Below, piece after piece: positions 35,747-44,816 of a stretch of 64,000 bases of DNA. Position numbers and translations under genes: made by a program. Positions within the stretch are counted from its first letter, which is position 1; each line of letters starts with the position of its first letter. Source of the stretch: JAGPUQ01 sp041594335 (GTDB lineage: Bacteria > Pseudomonadota > Gammaproteobacteria > Pseudomonadales > Porticoccaceae); contig JBFHML010000005.1 in assembly GCA_041594335.1 (NCBI GenBank), positions 4,086 to 68,085 on the forward strand, in the 5' to 3' direction. The notes beneath the pieces were generated by a model, which was not told the origin of the DNA, did not search any database, and worked only from the letters and a program-made list of their open reading frames with translations.

Positions 35747-35999
35747 TTTCCCGGCCAGCCGGCCGCAGTAGACCGCCGGCTGCAGCCAGATATCCGGCCT
35801 CCGGAGCCCTGGTCCCTGTGGCAATCGGGCCGCGGCAGGTTCCGCGCTTTCGCAACTCCTCAAGAACTACTTTAAGTTGAGTTCTCATTGCGCTGATTTG
35901 GTGGAGCATTCCTCATCCATCAGGCTGCTGGGTGGGCGGTTCTCTGCGAGATCGGTGGTTTTCCCAGCAAATTTAGTGCGTTTTCGGGACGAGGGCAGC

Positions 36000-36027
36000 T
36001 TGACTTTGAATTGGCGAGGCATATAGT
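36000..36027 (+). promoter_or_regulatory. mraZ (dcw cluster) promoter
   Basis: TTGACT (36000-36005), 16 bases, TATAGT (36022-36027): the best sigma-70 promoter in the window, expected for the head of the dcw cluster. Transcription should begin near 36034, 57 bases before the mraZ GTG. Confidence 0.7.
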
Positions 36028-36061
36028 GGGGCAAATCGGAGATTTGTGGGGAATTGTGGTC
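36027..36061 (+). promoter_or_regulatory. Putative MraZ operator: phased TGGGN-type boxes
   Basis: TGGGG at 36027, CGGAG at 36037, TGGGG at 36047 and TGGTC at 36057, exactly 10 bases apart. MraZ is known to bind TGGGN repeats with 5-base spacers upstream of its own gene. The array begins in the -10 box and covers the transcription start, as for a repressor. Confidence 0.6.
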
Positions 36062-36090
36062 TCCCCGCGGGCACAAACAGCGGAGGCCCA

Positions 36091-36546
36091 GTGTTTCGCG
36101 GCAGCAATGAGATCAACATGGATGCCAAGGGGCGCATGGCCGTGCCGTCCCGGTATCGCGATACGTTGCTCGCTCGCAGCGAGGGGCAGTTGGTTGCCAC
36201 CATTGATATCGAGGACCGCTGCCTTTTCCTGTATCCGTTACCGGCCTGGCAGGAGATCGAGTCACAGATCGCGCGTCTGCCGACCTTCAATCCCGACACG
36301 CGCCGCTTGCAGCGGCTGTTGATCGGCCATGCGCGGGAATTGGACCTGGATGGCAACGGTCGGGTGCTGATCCCTCCTGAATTGCGCGCCTATGCTGGCT
36401 TGGAAAAGCAGGTGGTTCTGGTCGGTCAGGGTCACCGCTTTGAGCTATGGAGTACGGAAAACTGGAATGCGCGTCGGGAGGAGTGGCTTGCCGAGGCTGC
36501 CGGTGGGCGGGCAATCCCCGCGGAAATGCAGAACCTCTCGTTGTAG
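36091..36546 (+). CDS. mraZ: Transcriptional regulator MraZ
   Basis: 151 residues from the GTG at 36091, behind GGAGG; E. coli MraZ has 152 and starts MFRGA, as here MFRGSNEINMD. Two AbrB/SpoVT-type SWN halves: DAKGRMAVPSRYRDTLL at about 10-26 and DGNGRVLIPPELRAYAGL in the second half. MraZ forms rings and represses its own promoter and the dcw cluster. Operator boxes are visible upstream. rsmH follows after 12 bases. Confidence 0.96.
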   Translation: MFRGSNEINMDAKGRMAVPSRYRDTLLARSEGQLVATIDIEDRCLFLYPLPAWQEIESQIARLPTFNPDTRRLQRLLIGHARELDLDGNGRVLIPPELRAYAGLEKQVVLVGQGHRFELWSTENWNARREEWLAEAAGGRAIPAEMQNLSL

Positions 36547-36558
36547 CGCCTGGGCGCG

Positions 36559-37491
36559 ATGATGATGGGGGATGAGCACCAGACAGTATTGCGAAATGAG
36601 GCGGTGACGGCCTTGTTGACGGATCGGGACGGGTTTTACGTGGACGGAACTTTCGGCCGCGGTGGCCATAGTGCCGAACTCTTGCGGCGCCTCGCGCCCC
36701 GCGGCCGCCTGCTGGCGGTCGACCTGGATCCGGATGCCTGCGTGGTGGCTGAGGCCCTCGCCGCCGCCGATCCGCGCTTGGAGGTCTTCCGTGGGTCCTT
36801 CGCGGAGTTGCCAGACCTGCTCGGGGCACGTGGCCTGCGCGGACAGGTGACGGGGATCTTGCTCGATCTCGGCGTGTCGTCACCGCAGTTGGATACGGCC
36901 GATCGGGGGTTCAGCTTTTTACGCGACGGCCCGCTGGACATGCGCATGGATCCCGAGCGTGGCGAGAGTGCGGCAGTCTGGTTAGCGCGCGCCGGGGAAG
37001 CGGAGATTGCCACGGTGCTGCGGGAATATGGGGAAGAGCGCCATGCCCGGCGGATCGCGCGCGCGATCGTCCGCGCCCGTGCGCAGGGGCCTGTGGAGCG
37101 CACGGGGCATTTGGCCGAAGTGATTGCCGCAGCGCACCCCGCCTGGCAGCCGGGTCGTCATCCGGCGACGCAGTCGTTTCAGGCGATACGGATTCACCTC
37201 AACCGAGAGCTGGAGGCCCTGCGCGCATTTCTCGATGAAGTCATCGAGCTCCTGGCAGTGGGCGGGCGTTTGGTGGTGATCAGTTTTCATTCGCTGGAGG
37301 ACCGGTTGGTCAAACGTTTCATTCGCGACGCCGAGCGGCCCAAGGTGCCGCGCGGCCTGCCGATCGAGGAGTCTCGACTACCGCGTCGGTTGCGCGCGTT
37401 GGGCCGTGCCCAACGGCCGACGGCCGCGGAGGTCGACGCGAATCCTCGGGCGCGCAGTGCGGTGATGCGCGTGGCGGAGAAAGTGGCGTGA
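36559..37491 (+). CDS. rsmH: 16S rRNA (cytosine-1402-N4)-methyltransferase
   Basis: 310 residues (E. coli 313). Three ATGs in a row at 36559-36567 make the exact start uncertain by up to two residues. SAM-binding motif YVDGTFGRGGHSAELLRRL, LLDLGVSSPQLDTADRGFSFLRDGPLDMRMD, FQAIRIHLNRELEAL and FHSLEDRLVKRF are family signatures. RsmH methylates N4 of C1402 in 16S rRNA. Overlaps ftsL by four bases. Confidence 0.96.
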   Translation: MMMGDEHQTVLRNEAVTALLTDRDGFYVDGTFGRGGHSAELLRRLAPRGRLLAVDLDPDACVVAEALAAADPRLEVFRGSFAELPDLLGARGLRGQVTGILLDLGVSSPQLDTADRGFSFLRDGPLDMRMDPERGESAAVWLARAGEAEIATVLREYGEERHARRIARAIVRARAQGPVERTGHLAEVIAAAHPAWQPGRHPATQSFQAIRIHLNRELEALRAFLDEVIELLAVGGRLVVISFHSLEDRLVKRFIRDAERPKVPRGLPIEESRLPRRLRALGRAQRPTAAEVDANPRARSAVMRVAEKVA

Positions 37492-37763
37492 CCCCTGCCC
37501 GCCAACGCCAACTGGTCGCGGTATTGTGGCTGGCGGTGCTGACCTCGGCATTGGCCGCGGTTGCTGTCAGTCATGAGTGCCGACGCCTGTATGCGCGACT
37601 GGCCGAGCTGGAGCGAGCGGAACATCACCTCCAGGTCGAATGGGGCCGGTACTTGCTGGAGCGCAGCACCTGGTCTTCTCCCGGACGGATCGAGAAGCAG
37701 GCGCGCGAGCAATTCGGCCTACGTGCGCCGGCGCTGGACGAAATCATCAGGATGCGCCCATGA
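37488..37763 (+). CDS. ftsL: Cell division protein FtsL
   Basis: 91 residues from a GTG overlapping the rsmH stop (GTGA). A short cytoplasmic start, one membrane segment (LVAVLWLAVLTSALAAVAVSH, about 9-29), then a heptad-like coiled coil (CRRLYARLAELERAEHHLQVEWGRYLLE) and the SPGRIEKQAREQFGL end. It forms the FtsQLB scaffold in the divisome. Identity rests on size, topology and place between rsmH and ftsI. Confidence 0.93.
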   Translation: MTPARQRQLVAVLWLAVLTSALAAVAVSHECRRLYARLAELERAEHHLQVEWGRYLLERSTWSSPGRIEKQAREQFGLRAPALDEIIRMRP

Positions 37764-39517
37764 CACGAAAGGCTGCGCGTCCGCAACGTGCGATCGCCTA
37801 TTGGCGCTATCTGGCGGTGGTCATTGGATTGGTCGTTCTCCCGCTGGCGGCGCTGTGGCAGGCGGCGGAGCTGCAGGTTTTGGAGCATGCCGAACGGGGT
37901 GCCCGGTTCCTCCAGAACCAGGGCCAGGCACGCACCCAGCGCGCCCTGCCTATTCCCGCCTATCGGGGATTGATTACCGATCGACGCGGTGAACCGCTCG
38001 CGGTCAGTACCCCCGTGGTCACCCTTTGGGCCGACCCCCGCAATCTACCTTCTGACCGGGAAAGCCTCGCGCCCTTGGCGCGCCGTTTGGGGGTGCCTTT
38101 GGCGCGGCTGCAAGAGCGCATTGCCGCCAACGCCGAGCGCGAGTTCATGTTCCTCGCGCGGCAGTGGACACCGACCGAGGCAGCCAAGGTGCTGGAGCTC
38201 GATATCTCCGGTGTCCATGCCCGCGAGGAATTCAAGCGCTATTACCCGGCGGGTGAAGTGACTGCGCAGCTGGTTGGATTTACCAATATCGACGATCGCG
38301 GACAGGAGGGGATGGAGCTCGCCTACGACCACTGGCTAGCTGGCGAGCCTGGTGAGCGGCGGGTGATTCGTGATCGCAAGGGGCGGGTCATCAAGGATAT
38401 CGAGCTGGTGCGCAGCGAGAAATCCGGCAACGATCTGGCGCTGTCCATCGATCTGCGTCTGCAATATCTCGCCTATCGGGAGTTGCGCGCTGCGCTGGAG
38501 CATCACCGGGCGGCGGCCGGCACCGTGGTGATGCTGGACGCGCGCTCTGGCGAGGTGTTGGCTATGGTCAGTCAACCCTCGTTCAATCCCAATGATCGTG
38601 GGCGTATCGACAATGGCGCGCTGCGCAATCGCGCGCTGACCGACCAGCTAGAGCCCGGGTCGACCATGAAGCCATTCACCATCGTCGCCGCGCTGGAGAG
38701 TGGTCGCTATCGGCCGGACACGCCGATCGACACGGCGCCCGGCTGGATTCACTTCGGTCGCAAGACCTATCGCGATCACAGTAATTATGGGCTGCTGGAT
38801 CTGACCGGCGTGCTTGCCAAGTCGAGTCAAGTGGGCACCACCAAGGTGGCCATGACCCTTGAGCCGGAACAGATTCGCAATGTCTTCGAGCGAGTGGGCC
38901 TGGGGCAGGCGTTGGGTACGGGGTTCCCGGGCGAGAACACGGGCAGTCTGCCGGTGCGGCGCAAATGGGCGTTGAGCGAACATGCTGCGCTGGCCTTTGG
39001 TTATGGCATCACCGCCACTCCGCTGCAGCTCGCTGCCGCCTATGCGGTGCTCGCCAATGACGGCGTGCGCCAACCGGTGACGCTGCTGCGGCGCGACGCG
39101 GGTTCGGTGGCCGGCGAGCGCCGCCAGGTGATCGCCCCGGAGATCGCCGCTCAGGTGCGCACCATGATGAAAGCCGTGGTGGAACGGGGCACCGCGACGC
39201 GCGCCGCGATTCCCGTCTACGCCGCAGCCGGCAAGACGGGAACTACGCATAAGGTCGGAGCGGGAGGCTATCAGGACAATCGCTATGTGGCGTTGTTTGC
39301 CGGCATGGCCCCGGCGGAGTCTCCGGAGCTGGTTACCGTGGTGGTGATTGACGACCCGCGTGCCGAGGGGTACTTCGGCGGCTTGGCCGCGGCCCCGGTG
39401 TTTGCCGCAGTGACTTCGGGCGCGTTGCGGCTGTTTGCAGTGCAGCCGCCCGGTGTGCCGCAGCGGATTGCCGTGGATGCCAGCCCAGTAGAGCCCATCG
39501 GGGGAGGTGCCGGGTGA
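37760..39517 (+). CDS. ftsI: Septal peptidoglycan transpeptidase PBP3 (FtsI)
   Basis: 585 residues (E. coli 588), ATGA overlap with ftsL. One N-terminal membrane anchor (about 16-36), a pedestal domain beginning RGLITDRRGEPLAVSTP, and a transpeptidase domain. Class B PBP motifs: nucleophile Ser301 in GSTMKPF, KTG at 492-494 in AAGKTGTTHK. The second motif, normally Ser-x-Asn (SSN), is Ser355-Ser356-Gln357 here (KSSQVGTTK). It cross-links septal peptidoglycan with FtsW, encoded downstream, and is the classical target of cephalexin and aztreonam. Confidence 0.97.
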   Translation: MTRKAARPQRAIAYWRYLAVVIGLVVLPLAALWQAAELQVLEHAERGARFLQNQGQARTQRALPIPAYRGLITDRRGEPLAVSTPVVTLWADPRNLPSDRESLAPLARRLGVPLARLQERIAANAEREFMFLARQWTPTEAAKVLELDISGVHAREEFKRYYPAGEVTAQLVGFTNIDDRGQEGMELAYDHWLAGEPGERRVIRDRKGRVIKDIELVRSEKSGNDLALSIDLRLQYLAYRELRAALEHHRAAAGTVVMLDARSGEVLAMVSQPSFNPNDRGRIDNGALRNRALTDQLEPGSTMKPFTIVAALESGRYRPDTPIDTAPGWIHFGRKTYRDHSNYGLLDLTGVLAKSSQVGTTKVAMTLEPEQIRNVFERVGLGQALGTGFPGENTGSLPVRRKWALSEHAALAFGYGITATPLQLAAAYAVLANDGVRQPVTLLRRDAGSVAGERRQVIAPEIAAQVRTMMKAVVERGTATRAAIPVYAAAGKTGTTHKVGAGGYQDNRYVALFAGMAPAESPELVTVVVIDDPRAEGYFGGLAAAPVFAAVTSGALRLFAVQPPGVPQRIAVDASPVEPIGGGAG

Positions 39518-41001
39518 TGGTCGCCGAGCAGCGAGCGGGCCTGCGAATTGCCGACCTGTTGGCGGGGATCGCGGTGCCTGAGTCGTGCGCCGATCTGCGG
39601 GTGCGTGGTCTCACCCTGGATAGCCGCGCAGTGCGCCCGGGCGATCTGTTCTGTGCCCTGCGCGGGTTGCGCCACGACGGTCGCGACTTTCTGCCGGCGG
39701 CGGCGGCCGCGGGTGCAGCGGCTGCGCTGGTGGATGTGCCCTGCGCGCCGTCGCACCTCCCGACCATTCCGGTACCGGCACTGAGCCGGCGCCTCAGTGG
39801 TATTGCCGGACGTTTCTACGGGCATCCCAGCCGGGCGCTACGGGTGACGGGGATCACAGGCACCAACGGCAAGACGACCTGCTGTCAATTACTCGCGCAG
39901 TTGTTCACCGCGCTGGAAGCGCCTGCCGGTGTCATTGGCACCTTGGGCGCCGGCCTGGTCGGTGCGCCGCTCGCGGACACCGGGGGCACGACACCGGACG
40001 CGATCGTGACCCAGCGCCTGCTGGCCGAGTTGCGCACTGCCGGCGCACGCCGGGTAGTCATGGAAGTGTCCTCTCACAGCTTGGTTCAACACCGCGTCGC
40101 CGCGGTGCGGTTTCACACCGCGCTGTTTACCAACCTCAGTAGAGATCACCTCGATTATCACCGGGACATGGCGGCCTACCGCGAGGCCAAGGCGATGTTG
40201 TTCCACCAGCCTGATCTCGAATGCGCGGTGATCAATCTCGACGATGCGGCCGGTCAGGCGATTGCCGGAGCGCTGCCGGTGGGTGTGCAGCGCCTGGGGT
40301 ATGCGCTCGATGGCCGGGCCGAGCTCCGCGTGGTGCAGGCGGATTTCAGTGCGACCGGAATCCGCGCTCGGATCGATACGCCCTGGGGTGTCGGAGAATT
40401 GATCAGTCCGCTGATCGGTGCCTTCAACTTGGCCAATCTGTTGGCAGTGGTGGCGGCCGCCTGTGCACAAGGGTTTGCCCTGGACGCCGTGCTGGCGGCG
40501 GTGCCGAGATTACGCGCCGCGCCGGGACGTATGGAGGAAGTCGGGGCTGCGCCCCGGGTCGTGGTCGATTACGCCCACACGCCCGATGCATTGGCGCAGG
40601 TGTTGGCGGCATTGCGTCCCGCGACTCGGGGGCGTCTGTGGTGTGTTTTCGGCTGCGGCGGTGATCGCGACCGCGGCAAACGCCCGCAGATGGGCGCGAT
40701 TGCCGGGCAGGGCGCGGATCGGCTGGTACTGACGAGCGACAATCCGCGGGGCGAGGATCCGCAGAGCATTCTCGATGAGATTCTCATCGGCCTGCCGACG
40801 AGATCGCGCCACGCGGTCGCTGTCATGCCCGACCGGCGCCAGGCGATCGAACACGCCATAGCCGCTGCCGCCCCCGAAGATTGCGTGCTGATCGCCGGTA
40901 AGGGGCACGAGACTTGGCAGGAAATTCGCGGGGTACGCTGGCCCTTTGATGACGCTGCAGTCGCGCGCGCTGCGCTCGCCGCGCGGGGGGTGGGTCGATG
41001 A
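39514..41001 (+). CDS. murE: UDP-MurNAc-tripeptide synthetase (meso-DAP adding)
   Basis: 495 residues from the GTG at 39514 (GTGA overlap with ftsI; the ATG at 39517 is an equal alternative); GGAGG lies 6-9 bases upstream. It adds meso-diaminopimelate to UDP-MurNAc-L-Ala-D-Glu in the cytoplasm. ATP loop GITGTNGKTTCCQ, GTTPDA, and TSDNPRGEDP, whose DNPR motif selects DAP over lysine. ATGA overlap with murF. Confidence 0.96.
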   Translation: MMVAEQRAGLRIADLLAGIAVPESCADLRVRGLTLDSRAVRPGDLFCALRGLRHDGRDFLPAAAAAGAAAALVDVPCAPSHLPTIPVPALSRRLSGIAGRFYGHPSRALRVTGITGTNGKTTCCQLLAQLFTALEAPAGVIGTLGAGLVGAPLADTGGTTPDAIVTQRLLAELRTAGARRVVMEVSSHSLVQHRVAAVRFHTALFTNLSRDHLDYHRDMAAYREAKAMLFHQPDLECAVINLDDAAGQAIAGALPVGVQRLGYALDGRAELRVVQADFSATGIRARIDTPWGVGELISPLIGAFNLANLLAVVAAACAQGFALDAVLAAVPRLRAAPGRMEEVGAAPRVVVDYAHTPDALAQVLAALRPATRGRLWCVFGCGGDRDRGKRPQMGAIAGQGADRLVLTSDNPRGEDPQSILDEILIGLPTRSRHAVAVMPDRRQAIEHAIAAAAPEDCVLIAGKGHETWQEIRGVRWPFDDAAVARAALAARGVGR

Positions 41002-42386
41002 CCGTGCGTCCACTGACCCTCTCGGAAGCGGCGGCGACCTTTGGCGGGACGCTGCTTTATCCGGATTGTCGCTTCCGCCGCGTCAGCACCGATTCCCGGC
41101 GGTTGCGGCCTGGTGAGCTATTTGTGGCGCTGCGAGGGGAGCGCTTCGACGCACACGATTTTCTGGCCGATGCTGCGCAGGATGCCTGTGGGTTGGTGGT
41201 CGAGCGTGCCGACAAGGCGCTGTTGCTGCCGCAATGGGTGGTGCCGGATACCACGCAGGCACTGGGCCAATTGGCCCAGTTGGCGCGCGCGCAGCTCAGC
41301 GGGCCGGTGATCGGCATCACCGGCAGCAGTGGCAAGACCACAGTTAAGGAAATGACGGCGGCCATTCTGCGTGGCTTGGGGCCGGTATTGGCCAGCCGCG
41401 GCAACTTCAACAACCATATCGGTTTGCCCCTGACGCTGTTGGCCGCCGAGCCGGAGCAACGGTTCGCGGTGCTCGAAATGGGCGCCAGTGCGGTCGGCGA
41501 CATCGCCTACCTCGCCGGGCTTGCGCGACCCTCGGTGGCGGTAGTGACCAATGTGCTGCCGGCACATATCCAGGGTTTCGGGTCCCTGGAGGGGGTGGCG
41601 CGCGGCAAGGGCGAAATCTATTCGGCCCTGGGGCCGCGCGGCACGGCGGTAGTCAACCTGGATATCGAGGCCCGGTGGCGAGCGCGCTGGCAGGCCAGCC
41701 TACCCTGTCTGGAGTCGATCAGTTTTGCGCTCGATCATCCGGAGGCCGACGTCACGGCCGCGTCGATCGCAGTGGACACCGAGGGCCGCCCGAGCTTTTT
41801 GCTGCAGACCCCCCAGGGGGACGTGCCGGTGCATTTACAGATTCCCGGCCGTCACAACGTCGCCAACGCCCTGGCGGCGGCGGCCTGCGCCTTAGCGGCC
41901 GGGGCCGATTTGGGCGCGATCGCCGCAGGGTTGCACGCAGTTTTGCCGGCCCCCGGCCGTATGCAGATCCGACGCGGCGCCGGGGGCGCGCGCTTGATCG
42001 ATGACAGTTACAACGCCAACCCCGGCTCTGTGCGCGCCGCCATCGATGCGCTGGCCGCCTACGAGGGGCGTCGCTTGCTGGTGTTGGGCGACATGGCAGA
42101 GCTCGGAGACGATGCCGCGGCGCAGCATCGCGCGATCGGGGATTACGCCCGCCAGTGCGGGATCGAGGGGCTCTATGCCTGTGGCCCGCTGAGCGCACAG
42201 GCAGCGAAGTGCTTCGGCGCCGGTGCGGAAGCCTTCGCCGACAAGCAGGGGTTGGGCCAGGCGTTGCGCGCCCGGCTCGATGCCGATACCACGGTATTGA
42301 TCAAGGGTTCCCGCGCCGCGGGTATGGAAGACATCGTCCGGATGCTCGATGGGGGGAATGCGCATCATGCTGCTCTGGCTGACTGA
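40998..42386 (+). CDS. murF: UDP-MurNAc-tripeptide:D-Ala-D-Ala ligase
   Basis: 462 residues; the last cytoplasmic ligase of the UDP-MurNAc-pentapeptide, using D-Ala-D-Ala from Ddl. ATP loop GITGSSGKTTVKEM at about 108-121, RGNFNNHIGLPLTLL, EMGASAVGDIAYL and RLIDDSYNANPGSVRAAID. Its 3' end overlaps the mraY start by 20 bases if mraY begins at 42367. Confidence 0.96.
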   Translation: MTVRPLTLSEAAATFGGTLLYPDCRFRRVSTDSRRLRPGELFVALRGERFDAHDFLADAAQDACGLVVERADKALLLPQWVVPDTTQALGQLAQLARAQLSGPVIGITGSSGKTTVKEMTAAILRGLGPVLASRGNFNNHIGLPLTLLAAEPEQRFAVLEMGASAVGDIAYLAGLARPSVAVVTNVLPAHIQGFGSLEGVARGKGEIYSALGPRGTAVVNLDIEARWRARWQASLPCLESISFALDHPEADVTAASIAVDTEGRPSFLLQTPQGDVPVHLQIPGRHNVANALAAAACALAAGADLGAIAAGLHAVLPAPGRMQIRRGAGGARLIDDSYNANPGSVRAAIDALAAYEGRRLLVLGDMAELGDDAAAQHRAIGDYARQCGIEGLYACGPLSAQAAKCFGAGAEAFADKQGLGQALRARLDADTTVLIKGSRAAGMEDIVRMLDGGNAHHAALAD

Positions 42387-43449
42387 TTATCTGACCCAGT
42401 ACTACAGCGGTTTCGCGGTGTTCCGCTACCTCACACTGCGCGCCATCATGGGTGTGTTGACTGCGCTCGGCATCTCGTTGCTGCTGGGACCAGTGGTCAT
42501 CCGCAGGCTCAATGCCCTGCAGATTGGCCAGGCGGTGCGCGAGGATGGGCCGCGCTCTCACCTCAGCAAGAGCGGTACACCGACCATGGGGGGTGCGCTG
42601 ATCCTGCTCGCTATCTTCGTCAGCGCATTGTTGTGGTCGGATCTCGGCAATCGCTATGTCTGGGTCGTGCTGCTGGTGACCCTCGCGTTTGGCGCTATCG
42701 GTTGGGTAGACGATTACCGCAAGGTCGTGGCGCGTAATTCCCGTGGGCTGCCGGCGCGTTGGAAATATCTCTGGCAGTCTCTAGCGGGGTTGGCTGCGGC
42801 GATTTTTCTGTATGTGACAGCGGACGTGCCCGCTGCCACCGAGCTCATCGTGCCCTTCTTCAAAAGCGTGAACTGGGCCATGGGCTGGGGGTTTGTGCTG
42901 CTCACCTATTTCGTGATCGTCGGCACCAGTAACGCGGTCAATCTCACCGATGGTCTCGATGGCCTCGCGATCATGCCCGCGGTGCTGGTCGGCGGTGCGC
43001 TTGGGGCTTTCGCGTATCTGGTGGGCCACGCGGAGTTTTCTCGCTACCTGCACATCCCCTTCATTCCCGGCGCCGGCGAGTTGGTGGTGTTCTGTGCGGC
43101 GCTCGGGGGCGCCGGACTCGGTTTTCTCTGGTTCAACGCCTATCCCGCGCAGATTTTCATGGGGGATGTCGGCGCGTTGGCGCTCGGAGCCGCCCTCGGT
43201 GTGATCGCGGTCATCGTTCGCCACGAGATTGTGCTGTTCATCATGGGGGGCATCTTCGTCTTGGAAACGGTCTCGGTGATGCTCCAGGTCGCGTCCTATA
43301 AATTGACGGGCAAGCGGATTTTCCGCATGGCGCCAATCCATCACCACTTCGAACTCAAAGGCTGGCCGGAACCGCGCGTGATCGTCCGCTTCTGGATCAT
43401 CACCGTGATTTTGGTGCTGTTTGGCCTCGCTACCTTGAAACTCCGTTGA
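42367..43449 (+). CDS. mraY: Phospho-MurNAc-pentapeptide translocase (lipid I synthase)
   Basis: 360 residues from the ATG at 42367, the E. coli length; in-frame ATGs at 42349 and 42358 are possible but MLLWLTDYLTQYYSGF matches the family start. About ten membrane segments. Catalytic motifs: GTPTMGG, GWVDDYRKV, NAVNLTDGLDGLA, and RMAPIHHHFELKGW. It links the MurNAc-pentapeptide to undecaprenyl phosphate on the inner face of the membrane. Confidence 0.97.
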   Translation: MLLWLTDYLTQYYSGFAVFRYLTLRAIMGVLTALGISLLLGPVVIRRLNALQIGQAVREDGPRSHLSKSGTPTMGGALILLAIFVSALLWSDLGNRYVWVVLLVTLAFGAIGWVDDYRKVVARNSRGLPARWKYLWQSLAGLAAAIFLYVTADVPAATELIVPFFKSVNWAMGWGFVLLTYFVIVGTSNAVNLTDGLDGLAIMPAVLVGGALGAFAYLVGHAEFSRYLHIPFIPGAGELVVFCAALGGAGLGFLWFNAYPAQIFMGDVGALALGAALGVIAVIVRHEIVLFIMGGIFVLETVSVMLQVASYKLTGKRIFRMAPIHHHFELKGWPEPRVIVRFWIITVILVLFGLATLKLR

Positions 43450-43454
43450 GCGTG

Positions 43455-44816
43455 ATGTTAGCCACCATGAGCCCACCCACAGCCCAGCAGCAGCGCACCG
43501 TGGTCGCCGGACTCGGCGCCACTGGGCTGTCTGTGGCGCGCTATCTGGCGTCTTGTGGGGAGATTTTTGCTGTCGTCGACAGCCGCGAATCGCCGCCGGG
43601 TCTGGCGGCCCTGCGGGCCGAGCATCCGGAGGTGCCGGTATTTCTGGGCGGGTTGGATCCGCAGCTGTTGGCGCGGGCGACGCGCATCATCCTGAGTCCT
43701 GGATTGGCACTGAGCGAACCCGCGGTGGCCGCTGCCGCGGGCGCCGGCGTCGAAGTGCTCGGTGACATCGAGCTATTCGCGCGCGCCGCCCGGGCCCCGG
43801 TGGTGGCCATTACCGGTTCCAACGGCAAGAGCACGGTAACCGAACTGGTCGGCGCCATGGCCGTTACCGCCGGCCGGCGGGCCGCTGTGGGTGGCAATCT
43901 GGGGACTCCGGCGCTGGAGTTGCTCGATGAGGGAGTCGAACTCTACGTGCTCGAGCTGTCGAGCTTTCAGTTAGAAACCACGGCAACCCTCGCCGCCGAG
44001 GTGGCCACCGTGCTGAACCTCAGTCCGGACCACCTCGATCGCTATCCGGACCTCGCCGCCTACCGACGCGCGAAGCATCGTATCTACCGTGGTGCCCGCC
44101 AGCTGGTGGTCAATCGCGACGATCCCGCGACACAGGCGCTGGCAGCGCCGGGGACCCGGCGCTGGAGCTTTGGGTTCTCACGTCCTGCGGGAGCGGATGA
44201 GTTCGGTCTGGTGGCCGGCGCCGGGGGAGACTGGTTGGCGCGCGATGGACGGGCGCTGCTACCGGTGACCGACCTCGGGTTGCGCGGCCGCCACAACGTC
44301 GCCAACGCGCTGGCGGGGCTTGCTCTCGGTGCGGCGGTGGGTTTGCCGGAAGAAGCCATGTGCGCTGCACTGCGGGCCTTCCGGGGGCTGCCACACCGCT
44401 GTCAGGTGGTGCACGAGCGCGACGCCGTTACCTGGATCGATGACTCCAAGGCCACCAACGTGGGGGCCGCGATGGCGGCGCTCGCCGGCTTGGACTCGGG
44501 TGTTGCCAACCTGCTGTTGATCGCCGGCGGCCAGGGTAAGGGCCAGGACTTTACGGCCTTTGCCGACGCGTTGCCGGGGCGCGTACGTCTGGCCATCCTG
44601 ATCGGCGAGGCCGCTACCGCTATCGAGACCGCCATCGATGGCCGGGTACCGGTGCAACATGCCGGCTCCATGGTCGCAGCGGTGGCTCAGGCTCAGGCCG
44701 CCGCCCGTGCGGGGGATGTGGTGCTGTTGTCTCCCGCCTGTGCCAGCTTCGATATGTTTGCCAGTTACAGCGCGCGGGGCATGGCTTTCGCCCGCGCCGT
44801 CCGGGAGCTGCCATGA
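43455..44816 (+). CDS. murD: UDP-MurNAc-L-Ala:D-Glu ligase
   Basis: 453 residues from the ATG at 43455. A TTG at 43446 would overlap the mraY stop and an ATG at 43467 gives a start closer to E. coli; the ribosome binding sites do not decide. N-terminal Rossmann part VVAGLGATGLSVARYL, ATP loop AITGSNGKSTVTEL, LELSSFQLETT, NLSPDHLDRY and IDDSKATNVGAA. Adds D-glutamate. ATGA overlap with ftsW. Confidence 0.95.
   Translation: MLATMSPPTAQQQRTVVAGLGATGLSVARYLASCGEIFAVVDSRESPPGLAALRAEHPEVPVFLGGLDPQLLARATRIILSPGLALSEPAVAAAAGAGVEVLGDIELFARAARAPVVAITGSNGKSTVTELVGAMAVTAGRRAAVGGNLGTPALELLDEGVELYVLELSSFQLETTATLAAEVATVLNLSPDHLDRYPDLAAYRRAKHRIYRGARQLVVNRDDPATQALAAPGTRRWSFGFSRPAGADEFGLVAGAGGDWLARDGRALLPVTDLGLRGRHNVANALAGLALGAAVGLPEEAMCAALRAFRGLPHRCQVVHERDAVTWIDDSKATNVGAAMAALAGLDSGVANLLLIAGGQGKGQDFTAFADALPGRVRLAILIGEAATAIETAIDGRVPVQHAGSMVAAVAQAQAAARAGDVVLLSPACASFDMFASYSARGMAFARAVRELP

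Larger units (their letters stand above)
35747..36090 (+). other. Leader region between rnpB and mraZ
   Basis: 344 bases. The first part is GC-rich and holds short complementary runs (CCGGCCAGCCGGCCG at 35751-35765) but no clear rnpB terminator with a T run. The A+T content rises after 35850 towards the mraZ promoter. No protein-coding signal. Promoter and operator are listed separately. Confidence 0.5.

Noticed and set aside
35751..35765. CCGGCCAGCCGGCCG as an rnpB terminator
   Set aside because: Short overlapping palindromes without a following T run; not convincing.
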